Below, piece by piece: positions 19,120 through 27,406 of a stretch of 64,000 nucleotides of DNA. The DNA comes from Nitrospira japonica. GTDB lineage: Bacteria > Nitrospirota > Thermodesulfovibrionia > UBA6902. Location of the stretch: assembly GCA_020723105.1 (NCBI GenBank), contig DYJL01000005.1, positions 95,293 to 159,292 on the forward strand, written 5' to 3'. A program made the translations under genes and the position numbers. Positions within the stretch are counted from its first letter, which is position 1. Each line of letters begins with the position of its first letter. The notes below the pieces were generated by a model, which ran no database searches, was not told the origin of the DNA, and was given only the letters and a program-made list of their open reading frames with translations.

Positions 19120-19141
19120 GTAAAGGGAGTAGGGTGTAGGG
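19120..19141. repeat. heptad array acting as the pstA ribosome binding region
   Basis: Units AGGGTAA, AGGGAGT, AGGGTGT run directly into AGGGATG, so the last G-run abuts the pstA ATG at 19142. The array supplies the only Shine-Dalgarno-like purine tracts for pstA. Confidence 0.75.
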
Positions 19142-20050
19142 ATGGAAGACATTAAAAAAAGAATAAAAAACATCAAGCTATGGAACGGGATATTCAGCAT
19201 TGTGAGCCTGCTTTCAACATTTGTGGGGCTGGTCCTGCTGTTTGCGTTGATGACTGACCTGTTTATGGACGGTGCTCCGCGAATCAGTTATAAATTTTTT
19301 ACTTCATTTCCTTCACGCTTCCCGGAAGAAGCGGGGATTCTGTCAGCATGGGTAGGGACTCTCCTGTTGATTCTTGTTACTGCGTTTGCAGCTATTCCGC
19401 TTGGCGTTGCTGCAGGTATTTATCTTGAAGAATATGCGGGTAAGAACTGGTTTACTGATATTATTGAAATCAACATTGCAAATCTTGCCGGCGTTCCCTC
19501 AATTATTTACGGGTTGCTTGCGCTGGGGATATTCGTGTACTTTTTTAAATTCGGCGAAAGCGTGCTTACCGGCGGCCTTGCGCTTGCGCTCCTGATCCTG
19601 CCGATGGTTATTATGGCGACAAGGGAAGCTATCAGGGCGGTCCCAAATTCGATACGAGAGGCTTCCTACGCAGTAGGCGCAACAAAATGGCAGACAGTTA
19701 AGTGGCATATAATCCCTTACTCTACGGGCGGGATACTTACGGGTATCATCATCGGTCTATCGCGGGCCATTGGAGAGACTGCGCCAATAATCACTGTTGG
19801 CGCTCTTACTTTTATAGCTTTTTTACCGGCGTCTCCTGTATCAACAGAATTTCCGTTCATATCATTTAAGTGGCTTCTGGACCCTTTCACTGTAATGCCT
19901 ATTCAGATATTTAACTGGGTATCGAGACCACAGCAGGGATTTCATGTGAATGCAGCGGCAGCAGGAATAGTGCTTCTGGTAATGACGCTGTTTATGAATG
20001 CGGCGGCAATTTATATCAGGTACAGATTCAGAAAGAAAATAAAATGGTGA
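19142..20050 (+). CDS. pstA: phosphate ABC transporter permease PstA
   Basis: A 302-residue permease with N-terminal membrane segment, [28 protein letters not shown] and the EAA loop [24 protein letters not shown], paired with PstC. 29 nt after pstC and 46 nt before pstB; both junctions contain G-rich heptad-like sequence. Confidence 0.92.
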   Translation: MEDIKKRIKNIKLWNGIFSIVSLLSTFVGLVLLFALMTDLFMDGAPRISYKFFTSFPSRFPEEAGILSAWVGTLLLILVTAFAAIPLGVAAGIYLEEYAGKNWFTDIIEINIANLAGVPSIIYGLLALGIFVYFFKFGESVLTGGLALALLILPMVIMATREAIRAVPNSIREASYAVGATKWQTVKWHIIPYSTGGILTGIIIGLSRAIGETAPIITVGALTFIAFLPASPVSTEFPFISFKWLLDPFTVMPIQIFNWVSRPQQGFHVNAAAAGIVLLVMTLFMNAAAIYIRYRFRKKIKW

Positions 20051-20096
20051 AGAAAACAGAGGTTAGGGTTTACGTGACAGGGAGTAGGGGAAAATT

Positions 20097-20873
20097 ATGA
20101 CAAGGTCAGCAATAGAGTTAAAAGCAGAAGCAAAAAACCTCAATTTCTATTATGGACCAGTTCACGCACTGAAGAATATTAATATGCCAATTGAACGAAG
20201 AAAGGTGACCGCGCTGATAGGCCCTTCGGGCTGCGGCAAGACGACGTTTCTGAGATGCTTCAACCGCATGCATGATCTGTATCCGCATAACAGATATGAG
20301 GGCGAGATAATACTCTATCCCGATAAAATTAATATTATATCTCCGGAGATAGACCCTATAGAAATAAGAATGCAGATAAGCATGGTCTTTCAAAAACCAA
20401 ACCCTTTCCCGAAATCAATATATGAAAATGTTGCATATGGCCTCAGAGTCCGGGGTATCAGCAGGAAGGGTATTCTTGATGAAGCTGTAGAAAAATCATT
20501 GCGCGGTGCAGCCCTGTGGGAGGAGGTAAAGGGCCGGCTTAACAGTCTGGCAGTGGACCTTTCTGGAGGGCAGCAACAGAGACTTTGCATTGCCAGGGCG
20601 CTGGCCACAGGCCCGAGGATACTCCTTTTTGACGAGCCTACCTCGGCACTGGATCCGACGGCCACTTCAAAGATTGAGGAACTTATTATAGAATTAAAGA
20701 ACGAAGTAACCATTATAATCGTCACCCACAATATGCAGCAGGCGGCGAGAGTTTCTGATTATACGGCGTTTATGTATCTTGGCGAAATCATAGAATTTGA
20801 TAAAACTGATAAAATATTCACTGCGCCGTCAAACCGGCTGACAGAGGAATATATTACAGGGAGATTCGGGTAA
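20097..20873 (+). CDS. pstB: phosphate ABC transporter ATP-binding protein PstB
   Basis: A 258-residue ABC ATPase: [13 protein letters not shown] start typical of PstB, Walker [27 protein letters not shown], signature DLSGGQQQR and Walker [20 protein letters not shown] upstream of the ATG belongs to a heptad-like tract (20080-20090). Confidence 0.95.
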   Translation: MTRSAIELKAEAKNLNFYYGPVHALKNINMPIERRKVTALIGPSGCGKTTFLRCFNRMHDLYPHNRYEGEIILYPDKINIISPEIDPIEIRMQISMVFQKPNPFPKSIYENVAYGLRVRGISRKGILDEAVEKSLRGAALWEEVKGRLNSLAVDLSGGQQQRLCIARALATGPRILLFDEPTSALDPTATSKIEELIIELKNEVTIIIVTHNMQQAARVSDYTAFMYLGEIIEFDKTDKIFTAPSNRLTEEYITGRFG

Positions 20874-20892
20874 CCGATAATTTATGAAATTA

Positions 20893-20929
20893 CAGACAGG
20901 TTATAGTATTTCAGCCTATTCCCTGTCTG
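20893..20929 (+). terminator. hairpin between pstB and phoU
   Basis: CAGACAGG (20893-20900) pairs with CCTGTCTG (20922-20929) around a 21-nt loop. No T-run follows, so it is more likely an mRNA-processing or attenuating hairpin than a full terminator. Confidence 0.45.
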
Positions 20930-20951
20930 GTGTTACAGAAGAGGAGGCGCT

Positions 20952-21605
20952 GTGTCCACGGTATTTGAAAAAGAACTTGAAGCGCTCAAGGAAAAGGTTC
21001 TAAGGCTCGGCTCACTGGTCGAAAAGGCCATCAGTGATTCTATTAAATCACTGGTAGAGAGGAATTCTGTACTGGCTGCTGAGACTATTGATCGCGATGC
21101 CCTGGTTAATACACTTGATGTCGAGATTGATGAAGAATGCATAAGACTGATAGCGCTCAGACAACCGCGTGCCGGAGATTTAAGGTTAATAACAACCGCA
21201 ATGAAGATAACCACAGACCTTGAAAGGATTGGAGACCTTGCAGTTGATATAGCCGAAAGGGCGTTGGAACTGAATGAAGAACCTCAGCTTAAGCCTTATA
21301 TAGACATACCGAGAATGACGGAGATAGCGCAGGGCATGGTAAGGGATGCGCTTGATGCCTTTGTCAAGAAAGATTCTGCTCTGGCGCGGGACGTGCTGAT
21401 GCGCGATGATACTGTAGACCAGTTGAATTATCAGGTATTCAACGAGCTCCTGTTTTTTATGATACAGGACCCAAAGACAGTTTCACGTGCAGTCAAGATA
21501 ACATATGTGTCAAAATATCTTGAACGCATTGCAGACCATGCAACTAACATAGCAGAGATGGTTGTATATCTGGTTGAGGGCAAGATAATCAGGCATATGG
21601 GTTAA
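20952..21605 (+). CDS. phoU: phosphate uptake regulator PhoU
   Basis: A 217-residue all-helical protein with two PhoU repeats, each with the metal motif (E-x-x-x-D-x3-D type: TDLERIGDLAVDIAERAL and KYLERIADHATNIAEMVV). It links PstSCAB to PhoR signalling. Starts with GTG 20952 after GAGGAGG. Ends the pst operon. Confidence 0.93.
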   Translation: MSTVFEKELEALKEKVLRLGSLVEKAISDSIKSLVERNSVLAAETIDRDALVNTLDVEIDEECIRLIALRQPRAGDLRLITTAMKITTDLERIGDLAVDIAERALELNEEPQLKPYIDIPRMTEIAQGMVRDALDAFVKKDSALARDVLMRDDTVDQLNYQVFNELLFFMIQDPKTVSRAVKITYVSKYLERIADHATNIAEMVVYLVEGKIIRHMG

Positions 21606-21632
21606 TCCAGTAAGGGAAAGAGGATATAACAT

Positions 21633-22667
21633 ATGGACGAACAATTTAAGATTGCAGTAATTCCATTCTTTGCAGCCTTGATATCTGCAGGCGCATTGCT
21701 TGTAGTGAGAGGCTTCGCTTTCAGACTGCTTCACAGGTGGGCGGATAAGACAGAGACAAAGTTTGACGACCTGATAATCAGGGCTTTTAAGACACCTTCG
21801 ATTTACTGGTGCGTTGCAATTGGCCTTTATATCGGCGTGGCCGTATCAGAACTTCCGGTAAAATATACCTTCTATATCAGTAAGACCATTCACATAATAA
21901 TTATATTTTCCATTACGATTGCTGCGGCCAACCTTGCAGGAAAGATTTTCAGAAACTATATCCAGGAATCAGGACTTCCAATTCCTGCAACCGGTTTGGC
22001 GCACGGAATTTTGAAAGGGACCATTATCGTTATTGGAATGCTGATTATCCTCAGCATACTTGGCATTTCAATTACACCACTGATTACAGCCCTCGGTGTC
22101 GGCGGCCTTGCTGTGGCGCTGGCGCTTCAGGATACGCTGGCAAATCTTTTTGCCGGCATTCACATACTTGTTGAAAAATCCATAAGGGTAGGGGATGTTA
22201 TCAGGCTTGAGTCCGGGCAGGAGGGCTGCATCGAAGACATTACATGGAGGACGACAAGAATAAAAATGCAGCCCAATAATATGGTGATAATTCCCAACAG
22301 CAAGCTTTCGCAAAGTGTTGTCACAAATTATTCGCTGCCCGAAAAGAAGATGTCTGTGTCAATTCCGGTAAGTGTGAGTTACGACTCGGATCCGGAGCGC
22401 ATTGAAATGATACTTACGGATGAAGCAGTGAAGGCTGTTGGAGAGGTTGAGGGCCTGCTTGGCGATCCAGCGCCTGTCACAAGATTTATTCCGGGCTTTG
22501 GTGAAAGCTCGCTTAATTTCACCCTGGTTTGTCAGGTGCGGGAATTTGCGGATCAGATGAATGTTCAGCATGAATTAAGAAAAAGGATATTCAGGCGCTT
22601 CAGGACCGAGGGTATAGAGATTCCGTTTCCGCATAGAACGATATATATCAGGAAGGAAGGGGAATGA
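21633..22667 (+). CDS. MscS family mechanosensitive channel
   Basis: A 344-residue small-conductance channel: N-terminal membrane segments (about 10-30, 50-70, 80-105), the pore helix region LITALGVGGLAVALALQDTLANLFAGIHILVEK (about 150-182), then the beta domain (VGDVIRLESGQEGCIEDI, IIPNSKL) and the cytoplasmic alpha-beta domain. It follows phoU by 27 nt and may be read from the same transcript. Confidence 0.9.
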   Translation: MDEQFKIAVIPFFAALISAGALLVVRGFAFRLLHRWADKTETKFDDLIIRAFKTPSIYWCVAIGLYIGVAVSELPVKYTFYISKTIHIIIIFSITIAAANLAGKIFRNYIQESGLPIPATGLAHGILKGTIIVIGMLIILSILGISITPLITALGVGGLAVALALQDTLANLFAGIHILVEKSIRVGDVIRLESGQEGCIEDITWRTTRIKMQPNNMVIIPNSKLSQSVVTNYSLPEKKMSVSIPVSVSYDSDPERIEMILTDEAVKAVGEVEGLLGDPAPVTRFIPGFGESSLNFTLVCQVREFADQMNVQHELRKRIFRRFRTEGIEIPFPHRTIYIRKEGE

Positions 22668-22801
22668 TATCAAAATGGAGTGGACGGAAGCCCGGCTCCT
22701 ATGACCTCTCAGTTGAAATAAATCATGTAGTCGTGGACTGGATTCTGGAACATATTGCGAGGGTGGACAGGAAATTCGGAGAGTTTCTGATGACAGAGTA
22801 A
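22664..22801 (+). pseudogene. short ORF resembling the C-terminal end of bacteriohemerythrin
   Basis: A 45-residue frame whose ATG overlaps the MscS stop (ATGA). Its end VVDWILEHIARVDRKFGEFL resembles the last helix of bacteriohemerythrin, with the H-x4-D iron ligands of that helix. The upstream helices are missing, so it is probably a remnant; a translated micro-protein is possible because of the overlap. It stops at 22801, immediately before the convergent selenoprotein gene (ends 22802). Confidence 0.45.
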
Positions 22802-23557
22802 TCAGAATAATCCGAGTTTTTTCAGTTTGAACGGCAAATCCATAATTGTCATATCGTGAATGTCTTTTTGAAGTAAATCAAAACCAGCCATGATGATCTG
22901 TCTTTGTGTTTCAACATCACCGGGATTTCCCATGGGTTTTCCCGGGGAAAATTTCATTGATAAAATCCTCGGTGGCCGGGCCAGTTCAATCAGTTCTTTT
23001 CTGAATGTGGTGCATACAGTGCTGATGCCGGATTTCTCAAGCTCTCTTGCCACCAGTCCGACCGACTGATTGCAGATAACTCAGGTAGGCGTCAGGAAAG
23101 CAATATCTACGCCGAGTTCTTTCAGGCGGCATCCGACTTTTCCTGCATTCTCAAGCAGAGGGCCTGTAACAAAAATGTGCCCCATAAAGCTGTAATGCTC
23201 TTCAGAAAGAGAGGCGATTTTTCCTTCCTTGACATATTCTCTCATCCTGTCTACAGGGAACACGCAATTAAGGTCTTCATTGATAAATTTGTGGTCGTAG
23301 GACTCGTGAGTCACCATAAGGTCTTCGTGCCTGATATCGCCGGGCAGCAGCCTGTAGGAACAATCGCCTTCAAGAAACTTTGTGTCAAAAGGGGGATCTG
23401 TTTTCAGATGGAGGCCGCCTGTAGTAAGCAATGCAAGCTTGCATTCATGCAAAGGCTTTTTCAAAGGGGTAACCGGGGTGTCATTAAAAACTGTGTACTC
23501 AAAAGAAGGATATTTTGTCTGAATCAGTTTTCTGGTTACTGCAAGAGAGTGAAGCAT
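22802..23557 (-). CDS. GrdB/PrdB-family selenoprotein (UxxC), UGA read as Sec
   Basis: Two frames separated only by TGA 23083-23081 join into one 251-residue protein, Sec at residue 159 in LTPT-U-VICNQ, i.e. the U-x-x-C motif of glycine/sarcosine/betaine reductase component B and D-proline reductase PrdB. The length and Sec position are close to PrdB as I know it. A SECIS-like hairpin follows directly (separate entry). AGGAAA precedes ATG 23557. No Stickland partner genes (grdA/C/D, prdA) are nearby, so substrate is unknown. Third gene after the SQR-like and TSUP genes. An automatic annotation would split it in two. Confidence 0.85.
23048..23083 (-). promoter_or_regulatory. bacterial SECIS hairpin of the GrdB/PrdB-like gene
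   Basis: Reading the minus strand from the UGA (23083-23081), 6 nt are followed by UGCAAUCAGUC (23074-23064), loop GGUCG (23063-23059) and GACUGGUGGCA (23058-23048). That is a 10-bp stem with one A-G mismatch. The loop begins 17 nt after UGA and opens with GG, in line with the known bacterial SECIS pattern (small loop, G in the first two positions, about 16-37 nt from UGA). Confidence 0.8.
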
Positions 23558-23592
23558 GATAGTTATTTCCTTTCAGAAAAAATTGATCAGGG

Positions 23593-24381
23593 TTAATTTC
23601 CTGTCATCACCTGATACCACATTCTGACACCGGTGACAGCAATAATTACTGCAATAGCAAGACGCAGATATTTTGTATTAACATTCTTGCTTATGTTTCC
23701 TCCTATTTGCGCGCCTGGCACAGTGCCTGTAACCAAGGCTATTGCATAAGGCCAGATTATCTGCCCTGTAGTCATCTTGCCGATAGTGCCTGTGATTGCG
23801 CCCATAAGGACAATGCCCAGCGTACTGCCTATGACAATGCGCGTCGGGATGTTTAACAAGTATAGCATTGCCGGGATGTAAATGAATGCACCCGGAGCGC
23901 CAACCATGCCGCCGAAGCTGCCTATCGAAAGACTTATAAATATTGAAAGCGGTTTGTTGTACATAAGTTCATCAGGTGAAATATTTTCCCCCTGTTCACG
24001 TTTTGGAATAAACATAACCACAGCAGCAATCACAGCCATAGTGGCAAATATTGCAAGTAGTAAATCGCTTTTTGTATGCTTTGAAAATATGGAACCGGCA
24101 AGGTTGCCTATGGCATTGGAGATTCCCATATACAGAAGCAAGGATTTACTGACAAAGCGGTTTTTGTGATGAACAATCAATCCCGAAAGAGAAGCAGATA
24201 AAACCTGCACCATGCTTATTGCAGCCACTGCTTTCATGTCGAGTTGTCCGACGCCTAATAGAGGGGGGACGTACAGAAGAAGGGGTATCATAAATATCGC
24301 TCCGCCAAGACCGAGGAGCCCGGAGAGGAATCCGCCTCAAAGTCCCAGAACAATAAGCGTAATTAAGAAGGGTATATCCAT
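23593..24381 (-). CDS. TSUP (TauE/SafE) transporter with in-frame UGA at codon 15
   Basis: From ATG 24381 the frame reads MDIPFLITLIVLGL, then TGA (24339-24337), then GGFLSGLLGLGGAIFMIPLLLY, the conserved first membrane repeat of TauE/SafE anion exporters, and continues to 23593: 262 codons with the UGA read through. About eight membrane segments. Without read-through the first helix and the GGFLSGLLGLGG motif are lost, so a start at 24291 is unlikely to give a working protein. A SECIS-like hairpin follows the UGA and the next gene is a clear selenoprotein. Alternatives: a sequencing error or nonsense mutation (TGG or TGC to TGA). Substrate (sulfite, sulfonate or other anion) unknown. No Shine-Dalgarno is obvious; a heptad array precedes the ATG. 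Confidence 0.7.
24299..24339 (-). promoter_or_regulatory. candidate SECIS hairpin after the TSUP UGA
   Basis: On the minus strand, 17-18 nt after UGA, GCUCCUC (24319-24313) pairs with GGCGGAGC (24306-24299) around loop GGUCUU (24312-24307): 7 bp with one bulged C. The loop starts 24 nt after UGA and opens with GG-U, like the loop of E. coli fdhF. The pairing must coexist with the conserved LLGLGG codons, so chance pairing in GC-rich codons is a real alternative. Confidence 0.5.
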
Positions 24382-24382
24382 G

Positions 24383-24480
24383 GTTAAGTAGCAAGAAGTA
24401 AGTAGTAAGTAGTTGGTAGTTAAGGGAACGACGAAAAAACATTCTCCCTTAACCCCTTAACTACTTGCTACTAACTACTG
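24383..24480. repeat. heptad array pair between the SQR-like and TSUP genes
   Basis: Left array of AAGTAGT-type units (about 24385-24427) and right inverted array of CCTTAAC/TACTAAC units (about 24446-24480), 7-nt period. The last codons and stop of the SQR-like gene (KTVVSSK, TAG) lie inside the right array, and the TSUP ATG abuts the left one. Confidence 0.8.
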
Positions 24481-25723
24481 TCTTTTTGTATTCTCCGTAT
24501 ATCCAGTTTTCCATAAAAAAGTCCATAAGGGCTCTGAATAACAGTGAGTCAGACAGCCAGTATTTTTCAAATATAATTTTTCCAAGGTGCAGCATTCTTG
24601 ACGGTTGCAGGAAAACAGTATTTGGCGTCGGCGTTGTAAAGAAGTATCCCTGTGCGAGTCCGGCTTTGCCGAATCCAGTCTCAACAAAACATGCAGCCCG
24701 TCCGGTATATTCGACTCTCTCGCGTTTACCAGAAATTTCATTGGCGATGTTTTCTGCTACAACCTTTGCTTCATAGTGTGCAAATACTCCCCCTTTTGAA
24801 AGCATCAAAGGAACGCCCTGCTTCCATTCTCCGGGAAGTTTTATCTTTGCTGCATCACCTATTGCATAAACGTTCTCAAATTTTGTTTTCAGAGAATTCC
24901 TGTCCACCGGTATCCAGTCTGGCTCAGTCAGTCCTGCTTCGACAAGCACCTTCGGTGCCTTATGAGGTGGTATTGCCAGCAGCAAATCATAATTCATAGC
25001 TCCTTTATCAAATACAACTTCGTTTTTCTCAGCGTGGACTGATTGCACCACATGCTGTGAATTGTACTGTATCCCGGCGCTTTCCATAAGGCCTTTCACA
25101 ATGCCGCCTGTAGTCGGCCCATTTCCTCCCAATGGCAAAATTTCAGGAGTGCAAAGCTTGATACTGACATTTTCTCTTATTCCTTTCTGGCTGAAATAAT
25201 AATTAAGAAGGAGAGAAAGTTCATTTGGTGCAACCGGGCATTTGTAGGGCAGGGAGGAGACCATGATAATAAGAGTGCCTCCTGAGAAATTACCGAGAGC
25301 ATTTTTTGCCTGCAATATACCGTCAAGGGTGTAGAAGTTGTATGCATTCTTATTCAGGGCTTCGGCAAGTCCTGGCACGGCCTCAGGCGATAATGACACG
25401 CCGAGAGAAATAACAAGATAATCATAGCGCAGCTCTCTGTTTGCTGTTTTTACGCTCTTACCGGCCAGGTCAATTTTCTGAATTTCTTCCTGTATGAATT
25501 CAATACCTTTACGCAGCAACTGAGGAACATTCTTTTTTATTTCTTCCGGCTTGCGTTCCCCTGTCATTACCCATAGGGCAGATGAATAAGAAATGTGCTC
25601 TCCGGATTTGTCTATCAGTACAATTCTATGCTCTGCACTTAATTTTTTTCTCAGTTCATTGGCCGTTACAAGGCCTCCAACTCCTGCGCCTAAAACCAGT
25701 ATGGTTTTGTCATTGTTCGGCAT
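24461..25723 (-). CDS. SQR-like FAD/NAD(P)-dependent oxidoreductase
   Basis: About 420 residues. N-terminal dinucleotide motif VLGAGVGGLVTANELRKK, second part DYLVISLG, and the C-terminal FAD motif NVYAIGDAAKIKLP, in the layout of sulfide:quinone reductase and flavocytochrome c flavoproteins. Cys is present in PYKCPVAPNE; the three-cysteine active-site set of classical SQR is not fully evident, so the substrate is open. ATG 25723 (MPNNDKT) is preferred; GTG 25732 is also in frame. First gene of a probable operon with the TSUP transporter and the selenoprotein. Confidence 0.8.
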   Translation of the reverse strand: MPNNDKTILVLGAGVGGLVTANELRKKLSAEHRIVLIDKSGEHISYSSALWVMTGERKPEEIKKNVPQLLRKGIEFIQEEIQKIDLAGKSVKTANRELRYDYLVISLGVSLSPEAVPGLAEALNKNAYNFYTLDGILQAKNALGNFSGGTLIIMVSSLPYKCPVAPNELSLLLNYYFSQKGIRENVSIKLCTPEILPLGGNGPTTGGIVKGLMESAGIQYNSQHVVQSVHAEKNEVVFDKGAMNYDLLLAIPPHKAPKVLVEAGLTEPDWIPVDRNSLKTKFENVYAIGDAAKIKLPGEWKQGVPLMLSKGGVFAHYEAKVVAENIANEISGKRERVEYTGRAACFVETGFGKAGLAQGYFFTTPTPNTVFLQPSRMLHLGKIIFEKYWLSDSLLFRALMDFFMENWIYGEYKKTVVSSK

Positions 25724-25896
25724 TTTATTCACAACCCTTATTCTGTATTCGCCGTTGCCAGTCTGGGTTGCATTAACGGTATAACCTTCTCCTTGGTCTC
25801 ATTCAGAAGGTCAGATTCATATCCGCTATGTTCTCCCTTCGCCCTAAGATATTAGAATACATCTGACTGCTTGTCAAGATAATTTTATATAATTTC

Positions 25897-25999
25897 GTAA
25901 CCATTCGGTTATGGGCGCAATACTACTGAAACTGTCATTCCCGCAAGCCCCGGACAAGCCGGAATGACGTCAGTCGCCACTCTTCAGTGAAGGGTTATG
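25897..25999. mobile_element. MITE-like element, copy B
   Basis: Shares with 55808-55943 the same order: degenerate terminal repeat, GCAATACTACTGAAAC, a TGTCATTCCCGC palindrome, GACGTCAGTC and CTTCAGTGAAGG end. This copy has a shorter core and a more diverged left end. It occupies most of the 347-nt divergent gap between the SQR-like gene and the Crp/Fnr gene; the rest shows only presumed promoters. Confidence 0.7.
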
Positions 26000-26070
26000 T
26001 AATCAGGCAATCCCTGAATGTCTGAAAGAGAATTGACAATATGCTATAATTTCCAATAATTAAAACTGCC

Positions 26071-26763
26071 ATGGCATTAAACCAGATGATTACAGAAACA
26101 CTTAAAAAGAGCGAGATATTTTCTTCCCTTAACGAAGCGGAAATTAAAAAGATAAGTCATTTCTTTGAGGAGATTAAATTCAGGAACAATGAAACGATTT
26201 TTCTTGAGGGTGATCCTTCTGAAAAATTTTATATTGTGGCCGAAGGGAATGTGAAGATCCTCAAGCATACAATGATGGGCAAGGACATTATTCTTGAGCT
26301 AATGGCTCAGGGAGACGTCTTTGGAGGTGTTGCAGTGCTGGATAAAAAACCATATCCTGCATCTGCACTGGCAATGGAGTCAACCACGGCAATACGCATA
26401 AGCCGCCAGAATTTATTGATGATTATGGAAGAGTATCCCATACTGAAACTTGAGATAGTCAGATATTTCAGCAATAAACTGAGAGACGCACATGAGATGT
26501 TTAAAAACATAGCGACAGAACGTGTTGAGAAGAGAATAGCAGCCCTTCTGTTGAAGCTTTCAGAAAAAGTAGGTATTGATGAAGGCGGTTTTAGAAAAAT
26601 AGGTTTTCCACTCACCCGCCAGGAAATTGCCGAGATGGTTGGAACCACTGTAGAAACCTGCATCAGAACCATGAGTAAATTTCAAAAAAAAGGCATGGTA
26701 AAATCTTCAAACGGCAGAATATCTATAAAGGTTGCTTTATTGCAAAGGTTTATTGAAGAGTAA
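26071..26763 (+). CDS. Crp/Fnr family transcriptional regulator
   Basis: A 230-residue regulator: cyclic-nucleotide-binding-like beta barrel (about 20-130; FLEGDPSEKFYIVAEGNVKI) and a C-terminal helix-turn-helix (LTRQEIAEMVGTTVETCIRTMSKFQKKGMV). No N-terminal Cys cluster as in FNR is present, so it is not an Fe-S oxygen sensor of that kind. Divergent from the SQR/TSUP/selenoprotein operon and therefore a plausible regulator of it. Confidence 0.9.
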   Translation: MALNQMITETLKKSEIFSSLNEAEIKKISHFFEEIKFRNNETIFLEGDPSEKFYIVAEGNVKILKHTMMGKDIILELMAQGDVFGGVAVLDKKPYPASALAMESTTAIRISRQNLLMIMEEYPILKLEIVRYFSNKLRDAHEMFKNIATERVEKRIAALLLKLSEKVGIDEGGFRKIGFPLTRQEIAEMVGTTVETCIRTMSKFQKKGMVKSSNGRISIKVALLQRFIEE

Positions 26764-26769
26764 TGACGT

Positions 26770-27276
26770 CTACAGCTTTTTGAGCGCTTCGATGTTTTTC
26801 CTGTCTTTTCTGGAAAGTTTTTTTGCATTGCCTTTCTGACGGTAAGGCATCAGGTCCATATCATAGTCTTTATCATAAGCGAAAATTTCTTCTATCTTAC
26901 TCTGTCTGCCTGTGGAATAAATCCTGTCCTCAAATTCAGATGCTGTTATAGCGGCAAAGTCTTTTCTCTCTGCAAAATCAGAAATCTCCCGGTCCGAACT
27001 GACAACAATCCAGGGCTTTGTTGCAGAAGACAATATCTTTTTAATGACAAAATCTGCCTTCTCTCCAAGTCTTGAATATATAACAGTGACCGGGCCCACT
27101 TTTGAACGGGTCTCGTCCTTCTGGCCGCTTTTCCATCCGTCAAAAACAAGGGTGATGTCATGCCCTTTAGCATTTGAGTAATTGAACAGTCTCTGGATTA
27201 GTTCGTTGCGCGCCTTCTCGAGGTTTTTATGGGCAATGCCGATGAGGTTGTATCCGTCTATGAGGATGTATGCCAT
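26770..27276 (-). CDS. NYN domain (YacP/Rae1-like) endoribonuclease
   Basis: A 168-residue PIN-like nuclease starting MAYILIDGYNLIG, with LVFDGWKSGQK, SSATKPWIVVSSDREI, and SEFEDRI, matching the YacP family, whose Bacillus member Rae1 cuts mRNA on the ribosome. The frame extends 14 codons upstream to 27318, but the family start is ATG 27276. No Shine-Dalgarno is seen; TATAAT ends 6 nt before the ATG. Convergent with the Crp/Fnr gene. Confidence 0.8.
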   Translation of the reverse strand: MAYILIDGYNLIGIAHKNLEKARNELIQRLFNYSNAKGHDITLVFDGWKSGQKDETRSKVGPVTVIYSRLGEKADFVIKKILSSATKPWIVVSSDREISDFAERKDFAAITASEFEDRIYSTGRQSKIEEIFAYDKDYDMDLMPYRQKGNAKKLSRKDRKNIEALKKL

Positions 27277-27305
27277 AAGGTATATTATACAACGGTGAAA
27301 TAAAG

Positions 27306-27400
27306 AGGGCAGCCGCAAGGGCTGCCCTTACAATTCGGTACTGGATTCCCGCCTTCGTGGGAATGACTAAAGAAAAAGATTCCGGACAAGCCGGAATGAC
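27306..27400. repeat. interspersed palindromes between the NYN and NuoG-like genes
   Basis: AGGGCAGCC/GGCTGCCCT hairpin at 27306-27328, then GATTCCCGCC...GTGGGAATGAC and ATTCCGGACAAGCCGGAATGAC (to 27400), parts of the interspersed families seen repeatedly in this window. They may serve as the end of the CODH/ACS operon transcript. Confidence 0.7.
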
Positions 27401-27406
27401 ATAAAT

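Noticed and set aside
23593..24291. TSUP gene starting at ATG 24291
   Set aside because: This start drops the first membrane helix and the GGFLSGLLGLGG motif, while the upstream frame is conserved across the UGA.
25738..25773. 11-codon leader ORF with AAGGAGAAGG upstream of the SQR-like gene
   Set aside because: No regulatory codon bias or attenuator structure was seen; it may simply couple translation. Not strong enough to list.
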